Source of the DNA: Bufo bufo
Taxonomy: Eukaryota > Chordata > Amphibia > Anura > Bufonidae
Assembly (NCBI RefSeq): GCF_905171765.1
Contig: NC_053389.1
Location: forward strand, 403,606,645-403,670,644
DNA: 64,000 nt
Direction: 5' to 3'
Shown here: positions 10,062 to 22,051 of the stretch, in pieces
Layout: every line of letters starts with the position of its first letter
Numbering within the stretch: the first letter of the stretch is position 1
Notes under the pieces: generated by a model
What the model was told of the DNA's origin: nothing
What the model saw: the letters and a program-made list of their open reading frames with translations, nothing else
Databases searched by the model: none
Made by a program: the position numbers and the translations under genes

Positions 10062-11407
10062 TTATAGAGTAATTCCGCTCTGCTGGGGACAGTTTTCTGG
10101 TGAGGTAACACACGGGATGTTCCTCCTCATTTATGACTTGAGACATTACTGCCCCTATGCCTACTTCTGATGCATCTGTCTGAACAATAAATTCCCGGGA
10201 GAAGTCAGGGGCTACCAAGATGGGCTGTCTACAGAGGGCGGACTTAAGTTTTTGGAAGGCCTCTTCAGCCTCCGGGGACCACTTGATCACAGCAGACTTC
10301 CCCCCTTTTGTAAGGTCGGTCAGGGGTACTGCTATTTCTGCAAACTTAATAACAAATCTCCTGTAGTATTCCACAATACCGAGAAAGGCTTTGACCTGTT
10401 TCTTGGTAAGTGGGCGGGGCCATTTTTGGATAGCTTCCACTTTAGTTACTTGGGGTTTTATTATACCTCTTCCTACGATATATCCCAAGTATCGAGCCTC
10501 TTCCAACCCCATGGCACATTTACTTGGATTTATAGTGAATCCGGCCCTTCGTAGCGCATCTAGGATGCTCTGAACTTTACTGAGGTGACTCTCCCAATCT
10601 TGACTGAAGATCACTATATCATCCAAGTAAGCGGCCGTATATTCCCGATGTGGGCGTAAGATTTGGTCCATAGATCTCTGGAAGGTGGCGGGGGCCCCTT
10701 GCAACCCAAACGGCATCCTAACATACTGGAAGGACCCTTCCGGTGTAGAAAATGTTTTTTTCCTAGCTTCTCTCGACAACGGAATTTGCGAGTATCCCTT
10801 TGTAAGATCCAGGGTCGTTATGTATCGAGCTGGCCCTAGTCTCTCAATGAGCTCATCCACCCGGGGCATGGGATAAGCATCTACTTTGGACAACTCGTTT
10901 AATTTTTGGTAGTCATTACAAAATCGCCATTCTCCATTGGGCTTCGCGACTAGCACTATGGGACTAGACCACCCACTTTTGGATTTCTCAATTACCCCCA
11001 GTTTTAACATTCTCTGGACCTCTTTGGAAACTATCTCCCTTCGGGCCTCAGGTATCCTGTACGGTTTTAAATTTACTCGTGCCTGAGGTTCCATTAGAAT
11101 TTCATGTTCCACGACCTTGGTTAAGCCAGGGGTTTCTGTAAATAAGTCCCTATTCTGCTGTAACAGGAGCTGGCATTGGTATTTTTGGGAAGGGGACAGA
11201 GTTTCAGCAATTTTTACATTGTCGATGGTGGCGTCTGGTTGGGTCAACAGACATGGGCTCTCAGGAGGGTCCCTATCCTTCCATGGTTTTATCAAGTTGA
11301 TGTGGTAAATTTGATAGGGCTTTCTCCTACCTGGCTGATGTACCCGGTAGTTAAATTCGCCCACCCTCTCAGTTATCTCATAGGGCCCTTGCCACTTGGC
11401 CAGGAAA
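10062..11407 (-). pseudogene. Gypsy pol: integrase tail, then RT and RNase H start
   Basis: One open minus frame begins inside a pol at KWQGPYEITERVGEFNYRV and reads QPGRRKPYQIYHINLIKPW, the C-terminal tail of a Gypsy integrase. It then passes straight into reverse transcriptase: PYRIPEARRE, the WSSPIVLV block, MPFGLQGAPATFQR, the catalytic YLDD (residues 246-249 counting M at 11364 as 1), and FLGIVEYYRRF. The RNase H start (IVQTDASEVGIGAVM) leads up to LSPAERNYSII. Integrase therefore precedes RT, as in the Gmr1 clade and unlike ordinary Gypsy elements. At 10061 the frame enters the MITE, and the remainder is at 8073-8372. The gag, protease and most of integrase are lost at 11407. Confidence 0.9.
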
Positions 11408-11470
11408 TAGCGTTGATCGCGAATATTCTAATATCGCAAATTCGAATATTGCCTTTGCCTCTTATCACTA

Positions 11471-11712
11471 CTCCAGTGGCCTACAGTAAAATTTTTAACC
11501 AGTGAATGAATAATGTATCTCCAGCCACATCAGACAAAGTTCTTTTCTGTCAGGTGAATGCCTAATTTTTGTGGCCTGTACTGGCCGACAGTTCTATTTT
11601 TATCCAGTGACCGCCTAATGTACCTCCAGCCACATCATCACAAGTTCTTTTCTGTCAGGTGAATGCCTAATTTTTGGGGCCCGTACTCCCGTGGCCTTAA
11701 GTAAAATTATTC
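11471..11712. repeat. 110-bp tandem repeat array, right part
   Basis: Two further units continue the array interrupted at 4617, with the same AATGTACCTCCAGCCACATC and TTCTTTTCTGTCAGGTG words. The first unit carries an unusual GTGAATGAATAATG variant. Confidence 0.75.
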
Positions 11713-12016
11713 TAGGGCTTCAGCAGGGCACATTTTTAAGAGTTTCCCTTTAAGACGCTTAAAAATGGCCCCTTATTAGAATACATATTTTATGTGGGAA
11801 TTTTTGCCAAAGATCCCCCTCTGGTTTATCACTGTCCATGTTGTGTGACTATTTGTGTACTTCTAGTAAGTGTTTGCTAGCTGCAAATATGCCCTGAAGG
11901 TTTTTCAGGTTAGCCTGCCATTAAAATGAATGGGGCCCGCCGCGAACCGCGTGGTTCACGAACATTTGATCGCGAACGCACGCTCGCGAATCGTCCCGGC
12001 CGATGTTCATCCATCA
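11713..12016 (-). mobile_element. hAT-type terminus (copy 1)
   Basis: Non-coding sequence ends in GCGAATCGTCCCGGCCGATG and a CATCATTA tip. The same terminal block appears inverted at 12273-12540, which shows both are ends of one family. It is the outer end of the element whose subterminal repeats are at 4166-4617 and 11471-11712. The TSD is not resolved. The 256 bp to the next copy hold nothing I recognise. Confidence 0.55.
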
Positions 12017-12272
12017 TTAATGACTATACAGTGCAGAAGAGATAGTACGTCCCTCCAGACTGGAGAAACAAGAGAGGAAGATTGATTGCTATAGAGGAAA
12101 ACAACCCCTTATGCAACTTTTGGGAACTAACCTGAACCATTGTAGAACCAGCCTTGATGTAAATGACTTTTGTGTGCCTTGATGACCTTTGGATCAGCTT
12201 CAGTAAAGTGCTGGAAATTTGTTAAGAGAACTGGTCTCCTTATTGTGAGAATTCATCACCTATTTGCACCCA

Positions 12273-13420
12273 AGTAGTGATGGACAAACATCGGCCGGGA
12301 CGGTTTGCAAATGCGATTAAATGTTCACGGCAGACCCCATTCACTTTAATAGCGGGTGAACCTGAAAAACCTTCAGCTCATATTTGTAGCCACCAAATAC
12401 TTAGTAGAAGTGTATGAATAGTCCCACAAAATGGACAGTGACATACTAGAGGGGGATCAATGACAAAAATTCCAACAAAAAATATGTATCTTCATCAGGG
12501 TACATTTTTGAAATTCTGATTATGTGGCTCGAGGTACAATATGCGGTCAATGGATACAAATTTTACTGTAGGCTAGTGGACTACAGGCCCCAAACATTAG
12601 GCATTCACTGGACAGAAAATATCAAGTGATTATCTGGCTGGAGGTATATTACACGGTCAATGGATATCAATTTTACTGCGGGCCAGTACAAATACAGGTC
12701 AAATACATATGTTTGAAAGAACTAAAAATATAAAATTGGATTAGAAACGTGGCTAACGAAATCCCCCCTCTTGAAAAAAACCCTAATGATAATAGTTGAA
12801 ATTTGATAACACGTGGTCGTCACTGGTGTTAAATTCCTCCGAGGCCCCAACTATTAGGCATTCACCGTACAGAAAAGAACAAGTAAGTATGTGGCTGGAG
12901 GTAGATTACACGGTCACTGGATATAAATTTTACAGCAGCAAAACCGCACACAAATGCTGCACTACCCAAATGCACTATATAGAAAGTATATTATTGGTAT
13001 ATAACACCCATGCTTCAATCAGTTTTTTTGGGGGGGCAACTGGTATATCACACCAGTAGAAATTCTTTGTTCCAATGTCGTTTGTCACTATCTGTAGCTG
13101 AGGTAACGCAGCTAAACCGCAAACAAATGCTGCACTACCTAAATGCAATATATAGAAAGTATATTATTGGTATATAACACCACTGCTTCAATCAGTTTTT
13201 TTTTGGGGGGCAACTGGTATATCACACCAGTAGAAATTATTTGTTCCAATAGTGTTTGGCACTCTGTGTAGCTGCAGTATCGCAGCAGAACCACACACAA
13301 CTACTGCACAATACAAATGCACTATAATATACCTTCTATGTTAAAAAGTATATTATAGCTATATTACACCCCTCAGTAAGTCACACCTATCGATAGCACA
13401 CCTATACCAGTCCTTAGGCA
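12273..13420 (+). mobile_element. Second hAT-type terminus with subterminal arrays
   Basis: The tip TAGTGATGGACAAACATCGG is the inverted copy of the end at 12016. It is followed by ~110-bp units in reverse (12540-12930) and then two ~130-bp leader units (about 12930-13270) and a partial one. The two array types, separated in copy 1, are directly fused here, so this copy is an internal deletion or the true compact non-autonomous form. It stops abruptly near 13420 without a matching end. Confidence 0.6.
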
Positions 13421-14200
13421 CGCATTATAACATATGGAGGATTATTACTACTGGGGGCATTTTCATGTACTCTGCTTCTACTGGGGTCACTATGGTAGGC
13501 TTATTTACTACAGGGGCACTATGAGGAACATTATTACTACTATCGGCATTATGGGCAACCTTATTCCTTCTGGGACACAATGGGGAATATTATTACGACT
13601 GAGGTCACTGTAGGGACAGATAATTATTACTATTGGTAGAGCTTTTAGGACCACTTTTACTTTTACTGTGGGGGCACTCTATAACAGTGTCAACTTAGTA
13701 CAACTATATTTGGAGGGAACTATGTTTACAGCACTATTAATGTCAGATTTGCTGGGGGCAATTATTTTTGAGGGCACTGTGTATAATAATTTTGGGAAAA
13801 GGCATCTGTGTAGTACTAGTATTTTCAGGGGGGCTATCTGTTTCTGCAGTATTGGAGAGCACAAACGACATAGTATGTTCAGAAGGTGGATGATAGGAAA
13901 GTAGGAACCTAATATGTCCATGTGTCAAACACTGCAGAGAGAATACCTGGCTGAGAGAAGTCATCATGGAAGTCTGGTCCGAAAGGAGACGTCACTGGAT
14001 GTAATAGGTATGTAGTACTGTGTCCTCCTGTATGTTTGGTCATGCAATATGTAATTTAAAAAGTAATAGTCATGCAGCATAGCTCCTAATGTCTTTTCTG
14101 TCATTTTGACAGGAAGATTAATGCTGCCTGCTGAACAAATCTGTCAAATTTGAAGAAAATGATGACTGAGGCTTAAAACAGACTTTATGATTGCTGAGTG
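13421..14200. repeat. Degenerate short tandem repeats, otherwise unassigned
   Basis: From 13430 to about 13680, loosely repeated ~35-45-bp units have the form TTATTACTACTGGGGGCA-CTATGG. The rest to 14200 shows no convincing coding sequence or repeat family. Short ORFs on either strand look like chance. Confidence 0.45.
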
Positions 14201-15440
14201 AGAATAGCCTTATTTTAGTAACATTCACCACTGTTTGCTTCCTTGGGGGTACTCGGTAGCAAACTTCTTGTCACTAGGGGGTACTTGGCGAGAAAAGGTT
14301 AAGAACCACTGGTCTAAAGCACTACTCTGCCTCTGCCAGTTTGGTGCCTTTTTCACAAGGCAAGCAATGCACACACACTTGGCCATCCACATGATATAAA
14401 AGAAAATATGATGCACAAGACCACCATGTTCTATTGCTGCATGTGCTACAAGCCCCGGAGGAGAGGTGCTGAAGATGGGAGTGGTAGTGGCTCTGGATGC
14501 AATAATTGCTCACTGATGAAGGGATCTATTGACCCGAAACGCGTTTGAGGAAGTTTGGGGACCTCCTAACAATTTTGGAATCATAGTGAAATTACCCTGA
14601 ATTGTACACTTTACAGTGGATTACAAAGTAAAAGGAGCTCTCCATTACAAATATCATCTTTCATATTCAGAAACATTGTTTCACTATTGAACTCTGCTTT
14701 TTCCTGGAGCAACACTATTCCGGCCACGTGGGAGAGATACGTGGTGAGGCAAGCGCTAATAACCGCATATTCAGACAGACGCTGTGCGCGCCACCAGACT
14801 CCACGTGGGGCGCCAAAGATTCATCTGAGCAAAGATATACAGCTGACTAAGTCTGGAGAGCTACGTAGGGGGAGAACAAGTATTGGAAGGTAAGCGCCGC
14901 TTAGTGCCGAGGAACACGCGGGACGCTGCGTCTAGGTACAGCGGACCAAGAATATCTACCCCGCACGTAAGTTCTCAGACTAACTCCCTCTGATATGCTA
15001 ACTAAATAGGAGGGTTTTTAATACTATCCCATTTGGAGTAAGATATTTACCCCTCAATTACCAGTACAATCCCCTCTGACCAGCTCATAACCAGGAGGGT
15101 CCAAAGGGTATTATCAATATCACAAAACTAGAACTATATACTTCTTATATATAGATTGGATTGTGTATGAACTATGGATGTATTGTAAAACCATTAAATG
15201 ATCGATTTCTTTTAGGCTACTTATTTATATTATTTATTCACGATGACTTTGTGACATTCATTATATTTTGGATACATCAATACATCTATTTTTGGATCTA
15301 TACATATTGTATGTGGTTCTTTTTTAACAAATACGTGACTCTAGATTATAGAGTGCCTGCTACCACAATTTATTCAATAATTACTCACTGTGGAAATCCT
15401 CACAAAGGGAGGAGGGCACATCCTGATATTGAGCCTACTG
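14201..15440 (+). other. Possible Penelope-like non-coding terminus
   Basis: A CTGATGA-AGGG-(9 nt)-CCC-GAAAC motif sits at 14513-14540 and is followed by GCGTTTGAGG. This is the arrangement found near Penelope-like element ends, and the minus-strand motif at 61811-61846 beside the GIY-YIG gene shares the CGAAACGCGTT core. GC-rich sequence (14700-14970) and AT-rich non-coding sequence follow. No ORF resembles RT or GIY-YIG. The borders are guesses. Confidence 0.35.
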
Positions 15441-17313
15441 TCTGATGGCAGTTGGAGTGCCCATGGTGTTGTAGGTATAGTGCAGGTGCAAGGCAAGACA
15501 TATAGGTGCAGTGGAAAGCAAATGATGCTAGAGTCAGCAACCAGGGCAGATGTAGAAGATAAACATCTCTCTTTACTAAAGTGTAGAATGGGAGTTGTAG
15601 TACATCCAAACAAAGTTCAAAATAATTCACTTAATTCCACTTAATCAGCTACCACACTACTAACTGAGCTATGGGCAAACCTAAGTCCACATATAACTAT
15701 CTGCAGGGGCTGAGTTAGGATTATTAACCCCAACAGATCCATATAGAACTTATAGGTACATTACAAAGTATTAACTAACATTATATAACAAGAACAGTTT
15801 GTAAGTACCCTGTTTTGGGGTATTGCACATGGTTCAATTCTGATCCTCACATACCCATTAGATACCTAGAGCTCTAATCTCGCCAATAGGTATCAATAGA
15901 GAAAGGCTAGACAAATGTCTCTTTACCCAACAGAAATCGTTATTGGGGTTAGTGCTTTTTATCAAAATATGTTTGTAATCATTCAATATTGCAAAAATTA
16001 AGTAAGTAGAAGGAATAGAGCTTTATTAGATATACTATTAGAAGAACAGTACAGAGATTAGTGTTAGGGAATACGTGATAAAAAAACTACTAATGATTTG
16101 ACAGTACAGCATGCAATCCTGGAAAATAGCTTTAGAACATTAATAGCTTACCAAGATAAACAAATTATTCTGAGATGTGCTTTTCAGAAAATACATTACA
16201 GTCATTTGCCCATAATTGTCTGGGTTTGTATATCTATTATGTTAGCTTTGTCATTTTTTGAAGTATAAATTAATCTCTATAATGAGAAGATAAAATCATG
16301 ATAAAAACAATAACCACCTTGTATATCACACAAGAAAAATTGAGTTCTTTAGGGATTTAAAGCTTTGTCATTATAATCAGGCATCTCTAATAAATATTGA
16401 TTTAAGGTAGCAAGATATCACCTGTTAAAATCTGAAGAATTTATCAAATCTTATTGTTCATACATTCACATTTCTTACTATTATTTTTCCTTAAAACTAA
16501 TTGTTTTTATAGCTACTGATTTACTGTTCTGTTGTTCATCAGCAGTAACCGTAGCGCTCCATGAAAAAACCCTTGAAACTATGAGGGCTCAAATTCTTCT
16601 GTGAATGCTAGGACCTGCTTAACTTTAGGGAAGGGTCAAAATAAGCAGAATTATTTTATATACAACAGCAAATCACATATAATTAGTAAAGCTGTTATTT
16701 AAAAGATATAAGATAAAAATAGTTTTGTGGAACAGTATTTGCCCATAATTACTAGCATTTTTGCAAATGTATCATTCTACTTGTATGAAATGGCTAAACA
16801 CAATTTAATACAAGACAGTGATTATCTGGATAAACCCAAAATATTTTTTGTTCGCTTATTTTAAAGCAGTTGTCCCATCTTGGCCTTTCAAGGCATCTGA
16901 AATTAAATATGTCACAGTGTCACCTACTTTACTTTGCAGAATTGCTTTGGATGGCATTTTTTTACAAATATTTTGTGTGTGTTTTTCCAAATTGGTGAGA
17001 ACATAAAATGTTACCTAGTCAACTCACTCAAACAAAGAAGAATTGTGAAGGCCTTTTTCACAGGTAATGTCACCTAAAGTTCTGCCCATCTCCCACCCCA
17101 ATCTTAAAGGTATATTCATATCTTGAAATTTTATGGAATATCCACAGGATATGCCATTAGTCCAATAAATGTGTGTCCCACCAAGGACAATTACATTTCT
17201 GTCCTCTCTTTTCACTGTAGCTGGCAAATGGATCCTTGTTCTCGAGATAGAGGTGGGTCACTGAGGTGGGAGATATCGCTCAGACATGCATGCACAATTT
17301 TACATCTTTATGG
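15441..17313. other. Unassigned AT-rich sequence
   Basis: I see no coding sequence, clear terminal repeats or array in these 1.9 kb. ORFs are short and compositionally random. It may be old host intergenic or intronic DNA. Confidence 0.5.
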
Positions 17314-17814
17314 TTAACCTCTTCAGGACACATGACATACCGGTACGGCATGGTGTCCTGGTACTTAAGGACACATTGAGCAGGCACCTTGGCTAAATGC
17401 GCAGTTTGCGGCTTTTACCTGCGGTTGCAGCGGCTGGCGGCGATGCCATCGGGTCCCCATGCGGCTGTAGGGGGGACCCGATGGCATGGATGGCAGTGCG
17501 ATGCCTAAGGAAGGCATCACGCTGCCTTTCGGTGATGAGCCTGTGAGATCCAGCCCCCTGGATCTCACAGGCCGGAAGCTGTATGAGTAATACTCACTGT
17601 ATTACTCATACAGCCAATGCATTCCAATACAGAAGTATTGGAATGCATTGTAAAGGGATTAGACCCCCAAAAGTTCAAGTCCCAAAGTGGGACCAAAAAA
17701 AAAGTGAAGTTTTCCCCACCAAAAATTAAAAGTTTCAAGTAAAAATAAACAAAAACGCCATTTTCCCCAAATAAAGTTAAAAGAAAATTGGTAAAATATA
17801 GGAAATAAAATAAA

Positions 17815-18800
17815 AATTATACATATTAGGTATCGCCGAGTCTGTATTGACCGGCTCTATAAACATATTACATGACCTAACCCCTCAGATGAGCACCGTA
17901 AAAAAAAAATATATTAAAACTGTGCGAAATAAACCATTTTTTGTCACCTTACATCACAAAAAGTACAACAGCAAGCGATCAAAACGGCGTTTGCCCACCA
18001 AAATAGTACCAATCTAACCGTCACCTCATCCCTCAAAAATGGGCCCCTACCTGAGACAATCGCCTAAAAAATAAAAAAAAACTATGGCTCAGAATATGGA
18101 GACACTAAAACATCATATATATTTTTTAAAAAGCTGTTATTGTGTAAAACTTACATAAATAAAAAATAAGTTTACATATTAGGTATCGCCGCGTCCGTAT
18201 CGACCGGCTCTATAAAAATATCACATGACCTAACCCCTCAGATGAACACCGTAAAAAATAAAAATTAAAAACTGTGCTAAATAAACAATTTTTTGTCACC
18301 TTACATCACAAAAAGTGTAATAGCAAGCGATCAAAAAGTGATATGCACCCCAAAATAGTGCCAATCAAACCGTCATCTCATCCCGCCAAAAAATTTGATC
18401 CTAACTAAGATAATCGTCCAAAAACTGAAAAAACTATGGCTCTCAGAATATGGAGACACTAAAACATGATTTTTTTTGTTTCAAAAATGATATTATTGTG
18501 GAAAAATTAACATAAATAAAAAAAAGTATACATATTAAGTATCGCCGCGTCCATATCGACCGGCTCTATAAAAATATCACATGACTTAACCACTCAGATG
18601 AACACCGTAAAATATTTAAAATAAAAACTGTGCTAAATAAACAATTTTTTTGTCACCTTACAACACAAAAAGTGTAATAGCAAGCGATCAAAAGGTCACA
18701 CGCACCCCAAAATAGTGCCAATAAAACCGTCATCTCATCCCGCAAAAATCATACCCTACCCAAGGTAAAAAAAATCATATGTACCCTAAACTAGTACCAA
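17815..18800. repeat. ~355-bp tandem repeat, almost three units
   Basis: TTAGGTATCGCCG and its variants fall near 17827, 18179 and 18537. Each unit also carries CCGGCTCTATAAA, CACATGACCTAACCCCTCAG, TTTTTTGTCACCTTACATCA and ACTATGGCTC in the same order. Confidence 0.85.
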
Positions 18801-18824
18801 CAAAACTTTCACCCTATCCCGTAG

Positions 18825-20060
18825 TTTATAAAATGGGGTCACTTTTTTGGAGTTTGTATTTTATGGGTGCATCAGGGGGGCTTCAAATGGGACATGGTGT
18901 CAAAAAAAACAGTCTAGCAAAATCTGCCTTCCAAAAACCGTATGGCATTCCTTCCTTCTGCGCCCTACCGTGTGCCGTACAGCAGTTTACAACCACATAT
19001 GAGGTGTTTCTGTAAACTACAGAATCCGGGCAATAAATATTGAGTTTTGTTTGGAAGTTAACCCTTGCTTTGTTACTGGAAAAAAAATATTAAAATGGAA
19101 AATTTGTCAAAAAAATGAAATTCTGAAATTTCATCTCCATTTGCCAATAACTCTTGTGGAACACCTAAAGGGTTAACGACATTTGTAAAAATCTGTTTTG
19201 AATACCTTGAGGGGTGTAGTTTCTTAGATGGGGTCACTTTTATGGAGTTTTTTCTCTAGGGGTGCATCAGGGGGGCTTCAAATGGGACATGGTGTAAAAA
19301 AAAAACAGTCCAGCAAAATCTGCCTTCCAAAAACCGTATGGCATTCCTTTCCTTCTGCGCCCTGCCGTGTGCCCGTACAGTAGTTTACGACCACATATGG
19401 GGTGTTTCTGTAAACTACAGAATCAGGGCCATAAATATTGAGTTTTCTTTGGCTGTTAAACCCTTGCTTTGTAAAAGTAAAAAAAATATTAAAATGAAAT
19501 ATCTGCCAAAAAAGTGAAATTTTGAAATTGTATCTCTAATTTCAATTAATTCTTGTGGAACACCTAAAGCGTTAACAAAGTTAGTAAAATCAGTTTTTAA
19601 TACCTTGAGGGGTGTAGTTTCTTAGATGGGGTCACTTTTATGGAGTTTTTTCTCTAGGGGTGCATCAGGGGGGCTTCAAATGGGACATGGTTTAAAAAAA
19701 AACTGTCCAGCAAAACCTGCCTTCCAAAAACCGTATGGCATTCCTTTCCTTCTGCGCCCTGCCGTGTGCCTTTACAGCGGTTTACGACCACATATGGGGT
19801 GTTTCTGTAAACTACAGAATCAGAGCCATAAATATTGAGTTTGGTTTGGCTGTTAACCCTTGCTTTGTAACTGAAAAAAATAAAAATGGAAAATCTGCCA
19901 AAAAAGTGAAATTTTGAAATTGTATCTGTATTTTCCATTAATTCTTGTGGAATAGCTAAAGGGTTAACATAGTTTCTAAAATCAGTTTTAAATACCTTGA
20001 GGTGTGTAGTTTCTAGAATGGGGTCATTTTTGGGTGGTTTATATTATGTAAGCCTCGCAA
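18825..20060. repeat. ~395-bp tandem repeat, about three units
   Basis: AATGGGGTCACTTTT and its variants fall near 18833, 19229, 19626 and 20019. Each unit carries GGTGCATCAGGGGGGCTTCA, CCAAAAACCGTATGGCATTC and CACATATGGGGTGTTTCTGT. Short ORFs here repeat with the unit and are not genes. Confidence 0.85.
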
Positions 20061-20494
20061 AGTGACTTCAGACCTGAACTGGTCCCTAAAAATTTAAAAT
20101 TTCTGAAAAATTTCAAGATTTGCTTCTAAACTTCTAAGCCTTGTAACATCCCCAAAAAATAAAATATCATTTCCAAAATGATCCAAACATGAAGTAGACA
20201 TATGGGGAATGTAAAGTAATAACTATTTTTGGAGGTATTACTATGTATTATAGAAGTAGAGAAATTGAAACTTGGAAATTTGCAATTTAAAAAAAAAATA
20301 ATTGGTAAATTTGGTATTTTTTTATAAATAAAAATATTTTTTTTTACTTCATTTTACCAGTGTCATGAAGTACAATATGTCAAGAAAAAACAATCTCAGA
20401 ATGGCCTGGATAAGTCAAAGCGTTTTAAAGTTATCACCACGTAAAGTGACACTGGTTAGATTTGCAAAAAATGGCCTGGTCCTTAAGGGTTTAA

Positions 20495-22049
20495 AATCTC
20501 CCAGCAGACCTTAAAGGCCCCATAACAGGCAACACTTATAATCAGAGATCTGTGACTGTGATTAGCTGATTTTGTAGGTTAGGATCTGGAAACTGATTTT
20601 GCCAGTGGAAGGTTCCATCAGAAATGTAGTAGGATGTATTCTGTGAGAATAAGAGTCACTGCTTGTTACCAGCAATTCAGTCTGGCTCACAGAGGGGTGT
20701 CCTTATCCAAGGGTCAGACATCCATACACCTTAATAAGACATATGGAAAGAGATTGTACTTATGGGGGACACAGTGTAGTATATTCAGAGTGCATTTCCC
20801 CCTGTTGCTCAGCTGCAATGTCCATCACATCCTGCCCGAGGTATATGACGCCCTCAGAGTGTCATTTCAACCATCTTATATGGCCTATAACTATGCCCCT
20901 GATTGCCTATATAGAATCTGGCCATACACATGAAATAGGTATAACCAGTTTCATTTGACTCCACATTAACATGCACTGTATGCTTGGCTCAATGAGAGGA
21001 AGAGATTAAGCTGTTGTTGGACCAATGGACCATTATCTTCACCTGAAGCTAAACATTTCAGTCATAAATTATTATCACTCACCACAGGTATGTTAGCAGG
21101 TTTTCTTCAATGAAAACGAGAGCGAACAGATTATCTGTGAGCAAGTGGATAAGGTGAGTATAATTTTTTTTTCCAGTCACCATTTTAGGAATGGTTGATT
21201 CATTACTGAAGCGTGAGGAAATTCGACTGACTAATCTAATTTTGCCTATAATTTGGATTAAAGGATGCTTTGGATGCTTCAATTTGCTCATCACTAAATC
21301 TGAATATTAGGATAGAGCACTTATCTTTATTTCTGGATGACAGAATAGTTTCAAAATAAGCACAAAACAAAAGTTTGCACGCCATATTTGATGCAGAAAT
21401 CTCTGCAACTATCCCATTTATCAAAATGAGGCTTGCAGTAATCCATGTGCTTTTCACCAAAACAACCCCATTTTGGGTAATGCAAATGATACTGTATGTT
21501 GTATGCACAGAGATTTCTGCAAGAAGTCTACTGTGTTAATTCACCCTAACAAATGATTTGTTACAGCCAGATGATTCTATAATCATTTTTTATTAAAGCC
21601 AAAATAAATACAATACAAAATGAATTTCTACAAATGAGCAATTCCCCATCAACAGCTGTTACACACTACAACCAGATATTCTATTTCAAATAAGTTTTCT
21701 TTTTATTTCTTTATAACTCTCAGTTAAGAGAGTGGATCTCATATTGAGGATGTTCATCTATTAGCCAGATAAGAAGTGGGCTACATCTTTCAATTTGGAG
21801 ACCTGGCATGTTCATACATTATACCAGGGGTCAGCAACCTTCGGCACGCCAACTGTTGTGAAACTACAATTCCGAGCATTGGTATGAGAGTTATGAGAAG
21901 AGTGGAGAAGTATGCATGCTGGTTCCCCCACTCACTCTACCCTGTAATAATGTAAAGAACATACTGTACCTTAGTGGTGATGGTGGTAAGAGGGCTCATC
22001 CTTAGAGGTTCTTTTGCATTGGTACAGAAATAAGACAGGCACAGGAACA
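20495..22049. other. Unassigned sequence with repeat fragments
   Basis: There is no credible gene. At 21130-21300 the sequence resembles a hAT-type end (…AATTTGCTCATCACTA). At 21825-21960 a fragment (CCAGGGGTCAGCAACCTTCGG) looks like another dispersed repeat. The remainder is not recognised. Confidence 0.4.
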
Positions 22050-22051
22050 TA

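Larger units (their letters stand above)
4618..11470. mobile_element. Composite hAT-type insertion with 8-bp TSD
   Basis: The left end TAGTGTTGAGCGTGAATATA and the right end CTCTTATCACTA form the imperfect inverted repeat typical of the other AT-rich hAT MITEs here (8373-10061 and 57524-58453). They are flanked by identical 8-bp copies of CTCCAGTG at 4610-4617 and 11471-11478. Joining the flanks restores the 110-bp tandem repeat. Only about 160 bp at the left and 60 bp at the right are original MITE sequence. The rest was acquired by later insertions: a TA-flanked element and half a Gypsy element. Confidence 0.78.
17318..20490. mobile_element. TTAA-flanked non-autonomous element made of satellite-like arrays
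   Basis: The left end CCTCTTCAGGACACA and right end (complement of ACCCTTAAGGACCAGG) are similar inverted ends flanked by TTAA (17314-17317 and 20491-20494), the piggyBac-type target. The interior is almost entirely two tandem arrays. No transposase is present. The right end resembles the 3' end of the piggyBac element at 38270-38317 (GGCCTGGTC and GGTCCTTAAG words), suggesting a piggyBac-like mobiliser. Confidence 0.65.

Noticed and set aside
15161..15445. 94-aa ORF rich in aromatic residues, possible membrane protein
   Set aside because: AT-rich DNA naturally encodes such residues. No family resemblance or supporting context.
18779..19917. Repeated similar small ORFs (MGSLLWSF…) in the TTAA element
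   Set aside because: They repeat with the 395-bp satellite unit and change by unit drift. Not genes.
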